From the NCBI GenBank assembly GCA_944989445.1, contig CALYLW010000326.1:169001-233000 (forward strand): 64,000 bases of DNA, in the 5' to 3' direction. The notes below the pieces were generated by a model, which ran no database searches, was not told the DNA's origin, and was given only the letters and a program-made list of their open reading frames with translations. Source of the stretch: Ampullaceana balthica. Its lineage: Eukaryota > Mollusca > Gastropoda > Lymnaeidae. A program made the position numbers and the translations under genes. Shown here in pieces: positions 47,095-58,964 of this stretch. Every line of letters starts with the position of its first letter. Within the stretch, counting starts at the first letter, position 1.

Positions 47095-47790
47095 TTAGTT
47101 AAAAAAAAATTCTTTTACAACGGTCATTCTCCAGACACAACATTTAGAGAAACTTCGATTTGAAAGCACAACAACACATGTTTAAACACATACCTATGTC
47201 CAGAATGTCGCAGACAAACACAAACCGAACCCATTATAAAAATCTTAAACCATCCCTAAACCTTATCCTAATCCTATCCCCAAGCTTGTCTCCCACTCCC
47301 CCAAGGGAACTGAACCGAACGGCTCAATTTTCTTAACAACTCCCGAACTCCCTTCACCCCACCCAACCCCCTCTTATTTCAACGTCCCCGCTAATTCTCT
47401 GGAATAATGCATAGGCTTACACACTGACATTTTTAGATGCAATCCGGAAATGACCTTTTCCAATGGTCCAGTTTCTGAAATTAACATCCAGTTCTTGGAA
47501 AACATGTTGAAATGAAGAACGCTATTTAACAAACTGTACATGTTTTACGTCATTAAAACAAAGACCTTTGTATGATGTCATTGATGACGTTTTGGGTAAG
47601 CGTAGGATGGAATTGTCCCTGAAGACCCCCCATCCCCACACCCCGCCACACACACACACACACCACAAGGACCAACATTAATGCGCTTGGCTTGGCTGCA
47701 TTGATTTTCTGAGATGTTAAATCCATTTCAAGTAGCGCGAGAGGGAATTCGTTTGATTCGAGGCTGACGGTGGAGTAGATGAGTGAGCTG
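47095..47790. other. Non-coding, no gene seen
   Basis: Only a short (CA)n microsatellite near 47645. Confidence 0.4.
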
Positions 47791-47794
47791 ATGA

Positions 47795-48155
47795 TAAGGG
47801 TGTTTTAGATATCTGGTGGATGATAGGGGTGTGTTAGATATCTGGTGGATGATAGGGGTGTGTTAGATATCTGGTAGATGATAGGGGTGTGTTAGATATC
47901 TGGTAGATGATAGGGGTGTGTTAGATATCTGGTAAATGATAGGGTGTTTTAGATATCTGGTGGATGATAGGGGTGTTTTAGATATCTGGTGGATGATAGG
48001 GGTGTTTTAGATATATGGTAGATGATAGGGGTGTTTTAGATATCTGGTGGATGATAGGGGTGTTTTAGATATCTGGTAGATGATATGGGTGTTTTAGATA
48101 TCTGGTAAATGATAGGGGTGTTTTAGATATCTGGTAGATGATAGGGGTGTGTTAT
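47795..48155. repeat. Minisatellite, about 29-bp unit, about 13 copies
   Basis: Units GATGATAGGGGTGTTTTAGA plus TATCTGGTG. TGTTTTAG and TGTGTTAG variants are grouped, indicating local amplification. Confidence 0.9.
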
Positions 48156-49260
48156 AGTGTTGACGTGACTATTAGTGAATCAGGACAAACGGGAATATAG
48201 CAGAGTTAGGTGCATTTGAATGTGACTTGCGGTCATAGTGAGACTAGTGAGCCTGAGTGGTTGATGAAGTGCCTTTGGCTGTTAGATGCGTTGTGTGCAT
48301 TGCATCAAACGACAGATGTAGATTGATGTAGACGTTGTGTTTTGGTTGTTGGTCCACCACTCTGTTCAAGGGAGACGACCTGACCGTGTTTTATTGAATA
48401 CCGGCCCTTGAGCTAGGCCAATTAATCACATCGCTAAGATGTCACGTGACATTTCGCTTTAAATAAACCACATGCTAACAACCAGCTTATCACCGACAGA
48501 ACGAGGCTGAGCATGCGCAGGGCGAATAAAACACCTGAACATCTGGTAAAAGGGGTGGGGGTGGGGCGTCAGACAGGGTCCTTGTTAGAAAGACAGGGCA
48601 GCGTCTCAGGTTGGGTCCTGTCTTGCGAGACGTTATGACCAGTGTGACAAGACTCTGTCAAGTCCATCAACACGTACGTTAAGACGGACCGCGGCGTGAG
48701 CCATGCTAATAGCACCGCTCTAAATTCATGTCAGCTACATTTGCAATGTCAGCTACATTTGCATCAACACCATCTCGCCCCCACCACACAGTGTGTGGAC
48801 CATCTTCTTTGACGCACTAAGTACTTCTTTTTACAGGAAGACTCGCATAGAGTAGAGCTTCAAACCATTTAAGACTCGGAAGAACGAAGCCTGTATTTGT
48901 AAGCCCCCGCGAGATCGCGAAACCTCCCGGAACACGAGAGAAAAGACGGATATCATCTACCATTATTTGAGAACCTCACCTGCTGAGCATTGGTCGAAAA
49001 TTGAGTATCATGTTCGACAACTCATGCGGTGTTGTCGTCTTGTCATCGGGCAATTATTTCTCCCACGGAGTTATCGTTTTTATTCTGGGCTCTCGGGGTC
49101 AGAGGTCCCTAACAACGAGGTGGAGGGCCTCGGATCAAAAAAAAAGGGGGGGGGACGACGACAAAGAGCGGTAACTATGAGCGGCTTGTTATGATCTGGA
49201 CCTCATGTTGACAATGAGCGCGTGATTTTTGCTTTTGGCTAGAAGTAGAAACATTCCAGC
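48156..49260. other. Non-coding, no gene supported
   Basis: GTCAGCTACATTTGCA is duplicated near 48730. The frame at 48967-49194 has no motif. Confidence 0.4.
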
Positions 49261-49264
49261 CCAG

Positions 49265-49422
49265 ATCGTCCACAAAGCTGGAAGCAGATCGTCCACAAAG
49301 CTGAAAGCAGGCCGTCCACAAAGCTGAAAGCAGGCCGTCCACAAAGCTGAAAGCAGGCCGTCCACAAAGCTGAAAGCAGGCCGTCCACAAAGCTGAAAGC
49401 AGGCCGTCCACAAAGCTGGTAC
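49265..49422. repeat. Minisatellite, 23-bp unit x7
   Basis: CGTCCACAAAGCTGAAAGCA plus GGC repeats exactly. Because 23 is not a multiple of three, each minus frame cycles through the same three peptides. Confidence 0.92.
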
Positions 49423-49572
49423 CTCATTCATGTGTGTATCTAACGGGTTGAGACTGGCCTAAGTACTCATCATTACAAACATGTAGCTATCAAATGGATA
49501 TTCCTTGTATCACGACAAATGCATCTTTCGTTGAGATATTCCTTCTATCTTATCTTATCATCTTATCTTATA

Positions 49573-49925
49573 CGAGCAACAAAGCCCGTCCAAGGATGTT
49601 CCGCCACCGTTCGGTGGCATGTTGTAACTCCCCTCCAACAGCCGTCTCGACCGGCATTACATGTGCATCACGTCAAACATATTATTCATTATAGTTAAAA
49701 TAAATAATTCGTAAAAACAGAGCTTTTTACGATAAATCCCAACGCGCATAACTCAAAGTAAAGTCTTGGAAGAAATACTGCACCAAAAATAACTCGTTTA
49801 GAACGTCCGCGTAAACGTGTTCAATATGATTGGCTGTAGGAGTCATATGTGTTTGAGGGACCAATCGCTATCGAGGACCGCACAGAACATTGCCTTTTAT
49901 TATATTTGAGGATTATTATATAGGA
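49573..49925 (-). mobile_element. Non-autonomous Helitron (family 1), uninterrupted copy
   Basis: Reverse-oriented relative of 2585-3040. It starts TCCTATATAATAATCC at an A/T junction and ends GGGCTTTGTTGCTCG, with one change in the terminal CTRR. It keeps the GCCACCG/CGGTGGC stem and lacks the LINE insert. The block TTTACGATAAATCCC links it to the ATAAGGGATTT family. Confidence 0.65.
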
Positions 49926-49994
49926 TATTATAATAGGACTTCCTTTGCTTTTCTCATCTTATCTTATCTTATCTAATCTTATCTCATCTCATCT

Positions 49995-50850
49995 TCAAGC
50001 TAAATATTAAGGACGGCCCTTTTATACAAAAGATTATTGCATCCTACTCTTATTAATGATTTTTGTCAAGTCTTGCAATTTTTTATTACAGCTTTGTGTT
50101 TATATTGTGTTGTGTTTTCTGGTTTGTTCGGGAAACCAATTCCCCGCCCGAACGGCAGACGGGAAGATTTATATGTGTTTGTCGTTGCGTATGGAAAAAA
50201 AGAAAGATAATTTTATCCCTATGTCTAGATTATTGTTGTGTCGTAATGGTGTTACTCTTGTCAATGTTGAATAATTCCAGTAAGGAATGTGGCAGTTTCT
50301 TTGTATTATTTTTTTTAAAAAATTTGAATTTTATCAATGTTTTTTGTTAAAGTCTTTTTGTAAAAATTTCACTAGCTTTTTCTGCACTTAATTTGCTCTA
50401 TACAATCATCAGCAAATAACCTAAAAGTTGTTCCTGATGAGATGCTGTTTGGCCAAAAATTTATATAAATTAGGAAGAATAGGAGGCCCAGGACAGTTCA
50501 TTGTGGAACTCTCGAGTTAACTGTTATTTGTGCTGATTTAGTTAACTGTTATTGCTGCTGAGTTAGTTAACTGTTATTGGTGCTAATTTAGATCCATTTT
50601 TTATTATTACAGTTTGCTCTCTATCTCTTTGGAAATCTGGAATCTACTCATGTAAAGGAAAAGGAAAAGAGATGCTAAAGAATTTTTGGGGTCAAATAGA
50701 ATGGTGAACTTTATCAAATGCTTTTGAGATGTCCAGTAATATTGTATCTTGATACATGCACCTGTAAATGGCATACTCGTTGTATCATGATACGTGCACT
50801 TTACATTGGGATATATATCCCTTGTAGTTCAGTAATGCTTCAACTCTCGA
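49995..50850 (-). pseudogene. Degraded CR1/L2-like LINE with reverse transcriptase motifs
   Basis: On the minus strand the motif A region reads LLDISKAFDKVHHS (about 50705-50750), and the YxDD-type box reads LFADDCI (about 50400-50440), preceded by VLGLLFFLIYIN. The tail near 50010-50050 (ATCTTTTGTATAAAAGGGC) matches the LINE/SINE tail. Stops and frameshifts are frequent. Confidence 0.75.
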
Positions 50851-50870
50851 CAACATCGTAAGCGAATGTT

Positions 50871-51161
50871 ATCTTATCTTATCTTATCTATACAGACGCT
50901 CCATCTATGCAGAAGACAATTGCGTCCACAGGCCATGACAGATGATCTGTTGGCAAGTGATGCAGCGTTCACAGGCCACGGCTTTGTGGGTTCCACGCAT
51001 TACCCAGCCGCCTAACTAGTGTTAGGTACCCACCCATTCAGAGCTGGGTGACTCAGGGACGCCCTAGGCCCCGGGAACAAATCCTTGCCTTCACATGGAT
51101 CGAACCCATGACCATCGTTACGCCAGTCGAGCGCGCTGCCACTCGACCAATGCGTCCCACA
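50871..51161 (-). mobile_element. tRNA-derived SINE (family A)
   Basis: Head TGGTCGAGTGGCAGCGCGC, B-box region ATGGGTTCGATCCATG (one base lost), core GAATGGGTGGGTACCTAACA, tail GGAGCGTCTGTATAGATAAG with four GATAA units. Same orientation as the copies at 8631 and 12351. Confidence 0.87.
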
Positions 51162-51624
51162 GTGTTACCCGTCCAACAGAGACCCTGGTCCATCTTGATG
51201 GCGCCTGTCCACGTTCTCGAGGTCATTAAGTATTTACTCGGCATCTCGCTGTAACGCGTCGTCCGTCAACAGTTTGCTTGACCAACAGCTGCCTAATGAC
51301 CTCCCCTTAGTCATGTCTTTAACACAAAAGATGAAAAGTAACCTCCCTTTAGTCATGTCTTAAACACATCAGTTGCATCAGATCCACTGGTCCCAGACCT
51401 GGGGGCGTTAAGGTGTTCGACTCATCTACCTTGTGTAATGTGTGGGGAGATGTTGGCATCCGAGTGACAACTTCCATGTGTCACATTGACATCCACTGTT
51501 GTCTTCCAAGGACATCAACTCATGTTGTGTCATTTTATCACGAGTTTCAGTCAAATCTACTCACGGATGTCAGTGACATCTACTTGTGGAGTCTATGTCA
51601 TGTGATTTCAAGTATTACATGTAA

Positions 51625-52156
51625 CTAGATACGCCCCGCGGCGTAGCATACGCCGCAGACGGGCTCATGGATAGTGCAAATGAAGGGGGGAAAGAACGGA
51701 CACAAACCACTCCACGAAGAAATCAAAACAACTCGAGATAACATCGGTGTGTGGGGGGAACCACCGACGCACTGTTGTTCTCGAGACATTCGAACTAAGG
51801 TTATCTACCTGCCCACCACCCTTCACCACATTAGCTTGCCAACCATAAACTGTGATTGGTCGACCTTAGCGAGGGTCAGCCATGTTCACAAAAAGGGGGG
51901 AAAAGAACGGGCACAAACACACATTTTTAAACATAAAAAAAATAATGTTCTCGCTGGGGCTTCAACCAAGGGCCTTCAGCGTGTAAGGCGGACGTGATAA
52001 ACACTACACTACAAATCTCATGATATTCACTGAAGGAACAACGCAAGTGAACGCAAGCACCATTGTTGGTCTCGAGACATTGGTCGACCCCAACGAGGGT
52101 TATTCGTCGTGCTTGTTTGCACATACTTGCTTTGGTGAATTATATATATTAGAAGA
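51625..52156 (-). mobile_element. Non-autonomous Helitron (family 2) carrying a tRNA-Val-like sequence
   Basis: On the minus strand it starts TCTTCTAATATATATAATTC after an A and ends TGCTACGCCGCGGGGC...CTAG before a T. Near the 3' end is the stem GCGGCGTA/TACGCCGC with loop TGC. The shared 5' block GACGAATAACCCTCG matches 52681-53348. It contains the tRNA-like unit at 51946-52018. Confidence 0.82.
51946..52018 (-). tRNA. tRNA-Val(TAC)-like sequence inside a Helitron, probably a pseudogene
   Basis: A 73-nt unit aligned to eukaryotic tRNA-Val: TAGTGTAGTGTTTATCACG D-arm/A-box, CCGCCTTACACGC anticodon arm with TAC, and GGTTGAAGCCC in place of the B box. One anticodon-stem mismatch and an imperfect acceptor stem suggest decay. 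A run of eight T follows on the same strand (51942-51935), as expected for a Pol III terminator. Confidence 0.6.
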
Positions 52157-52463
52157 TACTTATACCAATCATTCATATTTTTGTGAATTAAAAATACTGC
52201 TTTCTGTTTTGCTTGTCCCAAAAATTATTTTTTTAAAAATCGATTCAAAAGTCCTAAGCAGATTGTTTGAGGCGGTTTAAATGCTATTTTACAACAATGT
52301 CAAAATTGTCTAAACATCGAAATGTTTTCACCCTAATCTGTCGATTTGTCTTGTCTCAACGGACATGTATTGTGTTTGAATTTAATGCTAAACAAAATCA
52401 CTGAGGCGTGACTAAGAAAAAAAAACCACCTGTTTCCTGACGCTTTAATTTTGATCGACTCAC

Positions 52464-52535
52464 CTGTTGTGACGGTTTCCGGTTTGAGCAACACCTGGTC
52501 ACGTGGTGGGGATCTGTAGCCGTGTCGTGGCACAT
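52464..52535 (-). CDS. Candidate 72-nt phase 1-1 exon, possibly of the Ly6 gene
   Basis: Acceptor TACTTCTCAG and donor ACAACAG|GTGAGT flank an exon reading VPRHGYRSPPRDQ then VLLKPETVTT, phase 1-1 like the exons at 26820-26996 and 25361-25489. It would join them in frame (G+GA = Gly). The 25 kb separation and short length keep this tentative. No signal-peptide exon was found in the window. Confidence 0.5.
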
Positions 52536-52680
52536 CTGAGAAGTACAAAGTAAACATCTTGACAATATAACATAAACATAACCTATTGACCCCCCAATCG
52601 TATAACAACAATTAGGAAATCCTGTACTCGCTAACATTAAATAACTTTACCTCTCATCTTGTTTGGTTACTCGAACAGTA

Positions 52681-53348
52681 TCTATATATATAATTCTCTT
52701 CATGGGACCATGCCAGGCAAGTAAGCAGCAAAAATATGTGCAACCGAGCATGACGAATGACCCTCGCTCGGGTCAACTAAACACAGTTAACGGTTGGCAC
52801 GCGAAGGTAGTGGAGGGGTGGGGCATGTCTTGAGACAGCAATGTTTTTTACATTCACTTTCGAAGTTCCTGCACAGTGTGTATGTATTTCGTAGTATAAT
52901 GGTTATTACATCCGCCTAACATGCGGAAGGTCTTAGGTTCAAGCCCAAGTAGCAACATATGTTTTTTTTAATTTTTAAAAATGTCAATGCCTATTCTTTT
53001 CACCCCTTTCTTAGCAAACATAAACACCGCTTCGCATGTCACGGAAAAAAGCTTTGTTCAATGTTATATCAATTCCTTCACAGGTACCTGTCTGTTTCTA
53101 TTGGTCGCATATTTCGTTCATGGACGAAGTTGTTGCTCTCCAACTTGGCTTCATGGCTGTAATATTTGTTTATATATTGTGGCGATGTCCTAAATACTTA
53201 CCAAAAATGCGTCGGTGGTCCCCCATCGTTCACCCGCGTTGTTCCCATTTGTTCGTGCTACTGTTTGTGTCCGTGCTCCCCCTCCCTTTTTTTCTTGCAC
53301 TATCTGTGAGCAAGTCTGCGGCGTATGCTACGCCGCGGGGGCGTCTAG
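52681..53348 (+). mobile_element. Non-autonomous Helitron (family 2) carrying a tRNA-Val-like sequence
   Basis: Starts TCTATATATATAATTCTC directly after A (52680) and ends GGGGGCGTCTAG before T (53349). The terminal stem GCGGCGTA/TACGCCGC lies about a dozen bases from the end. The element shares its 5' block with 51625-52156 and 53992-54130. The open frames are low-confidence; no Rep/helicase is present. Confidence 0.85.
52885..52957 (+). tRNA. tRNA-Val(AAC)-like sequence inside a Helitron
   Basis: A 73-nt unit with A box TAGTATAATGG, anticodon arm TCCGCCTAACATGCGGA (perfect 5-bp stem, anticodon AAC) and B box GGTTCAAGCCC. It is followed by eight T at 52962-52969. The T-arm has one mismatch and the acceptor stem is imperfect, so translation use is doubtful, but internal promoter boxes are nearly intact. 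Confidence 0.65.
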
Positions 53349-53602
53349 TTGTTACTAATTATATTTTAAGCGTTTACCACAGTCAAGTATTGGGAGCCTA
53401 ATAGCGTTTTTCTCTGAGAGTATCCAATGCACACACATTTGGCTTTGAATACCATACCCTTTAGACAATGATATGAAGAACTTAATGTTTTAAAGGTAGA
53501 GCTAAAAGACTATTGGCATTTTCCAAAACACAACATCTTTCCTTAAAAACAAAAATTAGAACATGTATTATGTCTATATATTGCGGAAGATGTCATCTGC
53601 TG

Positions 53603-53791
53603 CAGTGCTTCTCAAACTGTTTAGTATTGCGGACCGGAAGGAATTTTTTTCCATTGCACCAGGGACCGGTGAACTATTTTCCCTGTACTGACGTGGTAGC
53701 GGAATGTCCTTTCTCGGTAACTTCTGCGGACCTGCATCGGATGGCCCACGGACCGGCAGCGGTCCGCGGACCTCCACTTTGAGAAGCACTG
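53603..53791. mobile_element. hAT-type MITE, 189 bp, with 8-bp target duplication
   Basis: Inverted termini CAGTGCTTCTCAAACTGT and ACTTTGAGAAGCACTG. Target sites ATCTGCTG (53595-53602) and ATCTACTG (53792-53799) differ at one base. Internal GCGGACC blocks form further inverted repeats. Non-coding. Confidence 0.88.
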
Positions 53792-53991
53792 ATCTACTGT
53801 ATATGTCTTGTTTGATGACTGTGTCATACACGTTCTATGTCTCGTCTGATTACCTGTCTTCATGTCATCTACTCAAATGTCCAATTGTTTCACCAATAAA
53901 AAAGAAATGTGCAGTTAAAGGAGATAGAAATCAAGTTCACTAACTCCCCGACAGAAATCCTAGCAATGGCCAAGGTGTCACATATTATATC

Positions 53992-54130
53992 CATCTATAT
54001 AATTCACAGAACAAACACAAGTCAAGTGCAAATAACCATGACGAATGACCCTCGCTAGGGTCGGTCAATCACAGTTTATGGTTGGCAAGCGATGGTAGTA
54101 AAGGGTGGTAGGGGCAGGTAACAACAATGC
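53992..54130 (+). mobile_element. Helitron family 2, 5' fragment
   Basis: Starts TCTATATAATTCACAG after an A and shares ATGACGAATGACCCTCGCT and GGTTGGCAAGCGATGGTAGT with the full copies, but lacks tRNA-like sequence and terminal hairpin. Confidence 0.65.
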
Positions 54131-55425
54131 GGGTCGAATTTAATACTTTAATAAACATTTAAGTCATACTTACTCCCATAGATGACAGAAGTAACCTTAC
54201 TACTCTGACATAATCTTTGACATTACAACGTATATTATTATTACGGGCAACCATAGCTCTTCTAAAGTATATTTTTTATTCTGGTTAAACATACCTCATC
54301 AAAAGTATATTTTTATTACGGGTAACCACACCTCATCAAAAGCATATTATTAGCACCATCAAACTTCTTATCTATTTGTCTCCCAAAAAATATACCTCTC
54401 AAATTGCTCATCCATTCCTCTAGATTTCCACTCATCCACCCATTCACCCATCCACTTATCCATACATCCACCCATCCACTCATCGCGCCATCTGATCATT
54501 GACGCCTCCTCACAATCCATTCATCAAATCCTTCTCTCTGACTCACGCAAGGCTGCCCTCCCCCTACCCTCAGACATAATTGGTTTTAGTTTTTTGTCTG
54601 CACTACTTTCATTTAATTTTTTTTAGAAAATAAATGCACCAAGCGCTATTTGTCACGCGTTTTTATTTCTTCACGCCATTAGTTATTTGTTTCGTGTCAT
54701 TTTTGTCTTGAATTACATGCTAATATTTTATTGTTTTTAAAATATTGTATCTTAAAAAATTAATCATCAGCAGGATTCTCCGATTTCACACCAAGATTTT
54801 ATGATTCAATATCTCGCCTGAACGGGCCAATGATATTTTGTAAGCCATGTAATCATTCTTTGTATAGCATTTGAGTCTTGGCGTCACCGACTCGTAGCGG
54901 GGCTTCTATCAGAGTTCAACTCGGGAGTCTCCACTTTAATTATTACACCATAGTGATAAATAGGTTCTCAATTCGTTGTATGAATGCATCCATGCGGAGA
55001 CTATTTAATTCAGTCTGGTCTAATAATCGCCGGTATTATCAAAGACATCCACACACTGTGAGAATAAAGTTTTGGTTGCAATTTGTTTTGTGTTTTTGTC
55101 AAGTATGAAAATATCTTGCTTCTTTATGTAATGACTCAACACAGGTGATTCGCGGTTGCTTCTATAGAAGTAATTGGGAACCACTGTTTGAAATTCTAAA
55201 GACTTTCTGTACATTATTGATGGAGACTTGCTATACATTATCGATGAAGACTCGAGTTTGAACCCACATCTACCCCCACCCCACCCTCTTTACACCCGAC
55301 GTGCAGTCGGCCTTAGAGCTGATTACTTTGTGCAACAGCTTACATATCTTACATAATAATACAATTTTTTAAAAAAAATTAAAGAAATTATTCACTGATA
55401 GGGGAAATGCTCACAATTTCAAACT
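54131..55425. other. Non-coding, no gene supported
   Basis: Contains a CCATCCA-rich degenerate microsatellite at 54415-54490 and two copies of TATATTTTTATTACGGGTAA near 54270-54330. Confidence 0.4.
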
Positions 55426-55429
55426 TCAA

Positions 55430-55695
55430 CCCATGCTGGTTACTCCCATGATGGTCAGATGCTGGTTACCCCAATGATGGTGAAATGATGGTTACCCCAA
55501 TGATGGTGAAATGATGGTTGCCACAATGATGGTGAAATGATGGTTTCCCCAATGATGGTGAGATGATGGTTACTCCCATGATGGTGAGATGATGGTTACT
55601 CCCATGATGGTGAGATGCTGGTTGCCACAATGATGGTGAGATGCTGGTTGCCCCAAAGATGGTGGGATGATGGTTACCCCAATGATGGTGAGATG
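55430..55695. repeat. Minisatellite, about 26-bp unit
   Basis: ATGATGGTGAAATGATGGTT plus ACCCCA or GCCACA repeats about ten times, with GCTGGTT variants. Confidence 0.88.
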
Positions 55696-55874
55696 GGGTC
55701 TCGTGTTACCCGCACGTGCCTCGTATTTCCTGCACGTGACACGCTGCCTAGTGCACTGCAATCTCCGTTTAGGTCATCACTTTGGGTTTTCCCCACTGCA
55801 TCTCCCCCCTGACGCTCCCCTCCACCCAATCAGTAGCATCTTCCCCGCGGTTTTGTATTCCATCACTCACCGTT

Positions 55875-56755
55875 ACACCTTTGTAACAGGTACAGCATCC
55901 CCCACCCCCACCTTTGTAACAGGCACAGCACCCCCACCTCCACCTTTGTAACAGGCACAGCACCCCCACCTTTGTAACAGGCACAGCACCCCCCACCCCC
56001 ACCTTTGTAACAGGCACAGCACCCCCCACCTCCACCTTTGTAACAGGCACAGCACCCCCACCTCCACATTTGTAAAAGGCACAGCACCCCCACCCCCACC
56101 TTTGTAACAGGCACAGCACCCCCACCTCCACCTTTGTAACAGGCACAGCACCCCCACCTTTGTAACAGGCACAGCACCCCCACCCCCACCTTTGTAACAG
56201 GCACAGCACCCCCACCTCCACCTTTGTAACAGGCACAGCACCCCCACCTCCACATTTGTAAAAGGCACAGCACCCCCACCCCCACCTTTGTAACAGGCGC
56301 AGCACCCCCTACCCCACCTTTGTAACAGGCGCAGCACCCCCACCTCCACCTTTGTAACAGGCACAGCACCCCCCCCATCTCCACCTTTGTAACAGGCACA
56401 GCACCCCCACCCCCATCTTTGTAACAGGCACAGCACCACCACCCCCACCTTTGTAACAGGCACAGCACCCCCACCCCCACCATTGTAACAGGCACAGCAC
56501 CCCCCAACCCCACCTTTGTAACAGGCACAGCACCCCCACCTCCACCTATGTAACAGGCACAGCACCCCCACCCCTCACCTATGTAACAGGCGCATCTCCC
56601 CCACCCCCAACTTTGTAACAGGCACAGCATCCCCCACCCCCACCTTTGTAACAGGCACAGCATCCCCCACCCCACCTTTGTAACAGGCACAGCACCCCCA
56701 CCTCCACCTTTGTAACAGGCACAGCACCCCCACCCCCCACCTTTGTAACAGGAGA
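55875..56755. repeat. GC-rich minisatellite, about 30-bp unit, about 29 copies
   Basis: CACCTTTGTAACAGGCACAG plus CACCCCCACCTC or shorter C-runs. Length variation in the C-run mixes reading frames. The 308-, 232- and 178-residue minus frames (CLLQRWGWGCCACYKGG) are repeat artefacts. Confidence 0.93.
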
Positions 56756-56759
56756 TACC

Positions 56760-57265
56760 AGTCGGCCTCAGGATTAGGACGAAGGTCACTGTGACATATG
56801 GGACCAGAAACGAACGACGAAGGGGCGGAGACCATGGAGGTCTTGGAACGCCAGATATTCCCGTTTATCAACAATCGTTACCTTTCTTCCTGCACTGTTG
56901 CGACTTCACGTGTATGACAGTTGCCTTATTAGCTTAGGTGTAATACGTTTTTGAGGTAAATTTAAAAAATGTGAATTGACGTCATACGATCTTATTTATT
57001 GAGCCAGCGTGGAACTCTTTGTTTTATTTGAGTAGATGCAAGAATTGCTCACATTTCTGGTAACACTAGCAGCAAAGCTCTAAAACATTTGAAAGGGAAT
57101 CTTCATGTGTAACTGTTATTGTCGGGTGGCCACACTGAGACATTTACAACACATTGAATATTGACGGCATTCTCTCTGATATTTCATGTTTATTTAACCA
57201 AGTTTTTTTTTGGGTTAAATTTTAAAGTAAAATTAGATGAAGACATTGAACCATACAAGCCTATC
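56760..57265. other. Non-coding, no gene supported
   Basis: A possible donor (AAAG|GTAACG, minus) near 56880 lacks a matching acceptor or a conserved frame. Confidence 0.35.
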
Positions 57266-57269
57266 CACG

Positions 57270-57440
57270 GATTGAGACAATCCAGATATTGATATCATCC
57301 GGGTATTGGAATCTTCCGGGTATATTAGATCATCCGGTTAGCTGAGATTATCCGGGTATTTGAGATCGTCCGGATACATGAGATCATCCGGGTAATTGAG
57401 GTCATCCGGGTGGTTGAGATCATCTTGGTGGTTGAGATCA
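57270..57440. repeat. Degenerate minisatellite, about 17-bp unit
   Basis: Variants of GAGATCATCCGGGTATT repeat about ten times with shifting spacers. Confidence 0.75.
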
Positions 57441-57944
57441 TCCATTCTCTGGCCGCGGACAGTGTTTTTACTGAAGTTATTCAGGTAATCTTCCCTGGAG
57501 CGAAGGAATGACTAGCAGAGACTCACCTAGCCATCTGCTCGTTGGAGAAATTTGGCACGAAAGTTGGGCCACGTCATCAATAATAATCAAATGGTAAAGG
57601 CTACCATTTACTACGTCTGGGGCCAAACGCTAATAAGATAATGTTTGTAGAGAGAAAGTTCTCTCTTGTGGCTCGCCATGTCAGGCTCGGATAAGATAAT
57701 AATGTTGAGACTTTTTTCATTTTACTATTCGCACGAATTAACACTGTCCAGTTTTCGTCTTCATTTTAATTATATTTTATGTGTTTTAAGTTTCAAAGGG
57801 AAACATTCGTTGGGAAAGGCCAAAGAAATTTTTATCTTCTCCCATCATGAAAAACGACCTCTGAAACATCGTTTGATGATGATTGTATGATTAGTACTCA
57901 GTTAAAAGTTGGGGATTTGTAGAAACGGCCTTTACATATAACGC

Positions 57945-58075
57945 AGCGTTGAAAGGACCCCGGGCATTGTGCTTGCCACACAATCCCTTGCTCGTTAGTG
58001 GTGGCTAAATAAAACTTGTGAACGCTACTTCACATGCCCCATAGTCCGTCATGGACTGGAAAGGGGGTTGTTATT
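57945..58075 (+). mobile_element. SINE body fragment (second subfamily)
   Basis: GGGCATTGTGCTTGCCACAC, TTGTGAACGCTACTTC and GTCATGGACTGGAAAGGG match the 3' half of the SINE at 15131-15340. No tRNA head is visible. Confidence 0.6.
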
Positions 58076-58079
58076 ATTA

Positions 58080-58950
58080 TTAGGTTTGTCATTTCTTAGA
58101 CCTGAAAATATGATATCTCATAACGGATATTTTTTTTATTTTGATTGACAATAAATTTCATCATAAATGTAGAAATAACAAAACGTTTGAACAATTCCTT
58201 TAAAAACTAAATTATTCGAATGAAATTTACGTAGAAACTACAACAATCTGAGATAAGTCTAAACAGAATACCCGGATCATGGATAAACAGCTTAAAGAAA
58301 CTTTTCCAACTGAATATTCTGATGGACTAATAATAAATTTCCGGCCATTAAAAGATCAGGGGCTCTTGGAGTGAATTTAAAAGAAACAAATTAGGAGGCT
58401 TGCGCATGCAGGGGCAGGCCTGCACTGAATTTGAAATTGATGTTTTCAAATTCAATGACGTTTTACACATAAAAATACAATCCACAATCTGATTGCGATC
58501 ATCAATCTTTATGACATTCTAATATTCGCTGTGGGACACACCACACCACACCCCTGGTTCTCGTGTTATTTCTCTCCGGCATGTATGACGTCACGTAAAT
58601 CTGACTACCTCGACCGAAAGCTCGGTGACTGATTAACTCGCTGCCATCTGCCTCACACCCCCCCCCTCTCCCATAAATCCGTACATTCTAGTGCATCTTG
58701 AGAAATCCCCAAGGACACACACACGCCACCTTCCGACACCCACTTACCCCCCACCCCCTCCTCACTGACTTTTCTCCTTCTACAAATCACTAGAGAAAGA
58801 ATCTCATCCCCCACCCGTACCCCAAAAACCCTTATCTGACGCAATCTACATCAGCATGTAACCGCAAATTATTTCTTTGTCTTTCCAGGTTTGAGACCAC
58901 GCCCTCAAAGGTACAGAGCAGGGGAGCGAGATGGTGGGGCGAAATAACGG
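58080..58950. other. Non-coding, no gene seen
   Basis: No splice-flanked conserved frame. Confidence 0.35.
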
Positions 58951-58964
58951 GCCGGGTAAAACTC

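Noticed and set aside
51674..51997. Plus frame of 107 residues
   Set aside because: Lies within a Helitron, antisense to its tRNA-like unit; no protein motif.
55769..56789. Minus-strand frames of 308, 232 and 178 residues rich in Cys, Gly and Trp
   Set aside because: Overlapping frames of one GC-rich minisatellite; C-run length changes move the same peptides between frames.
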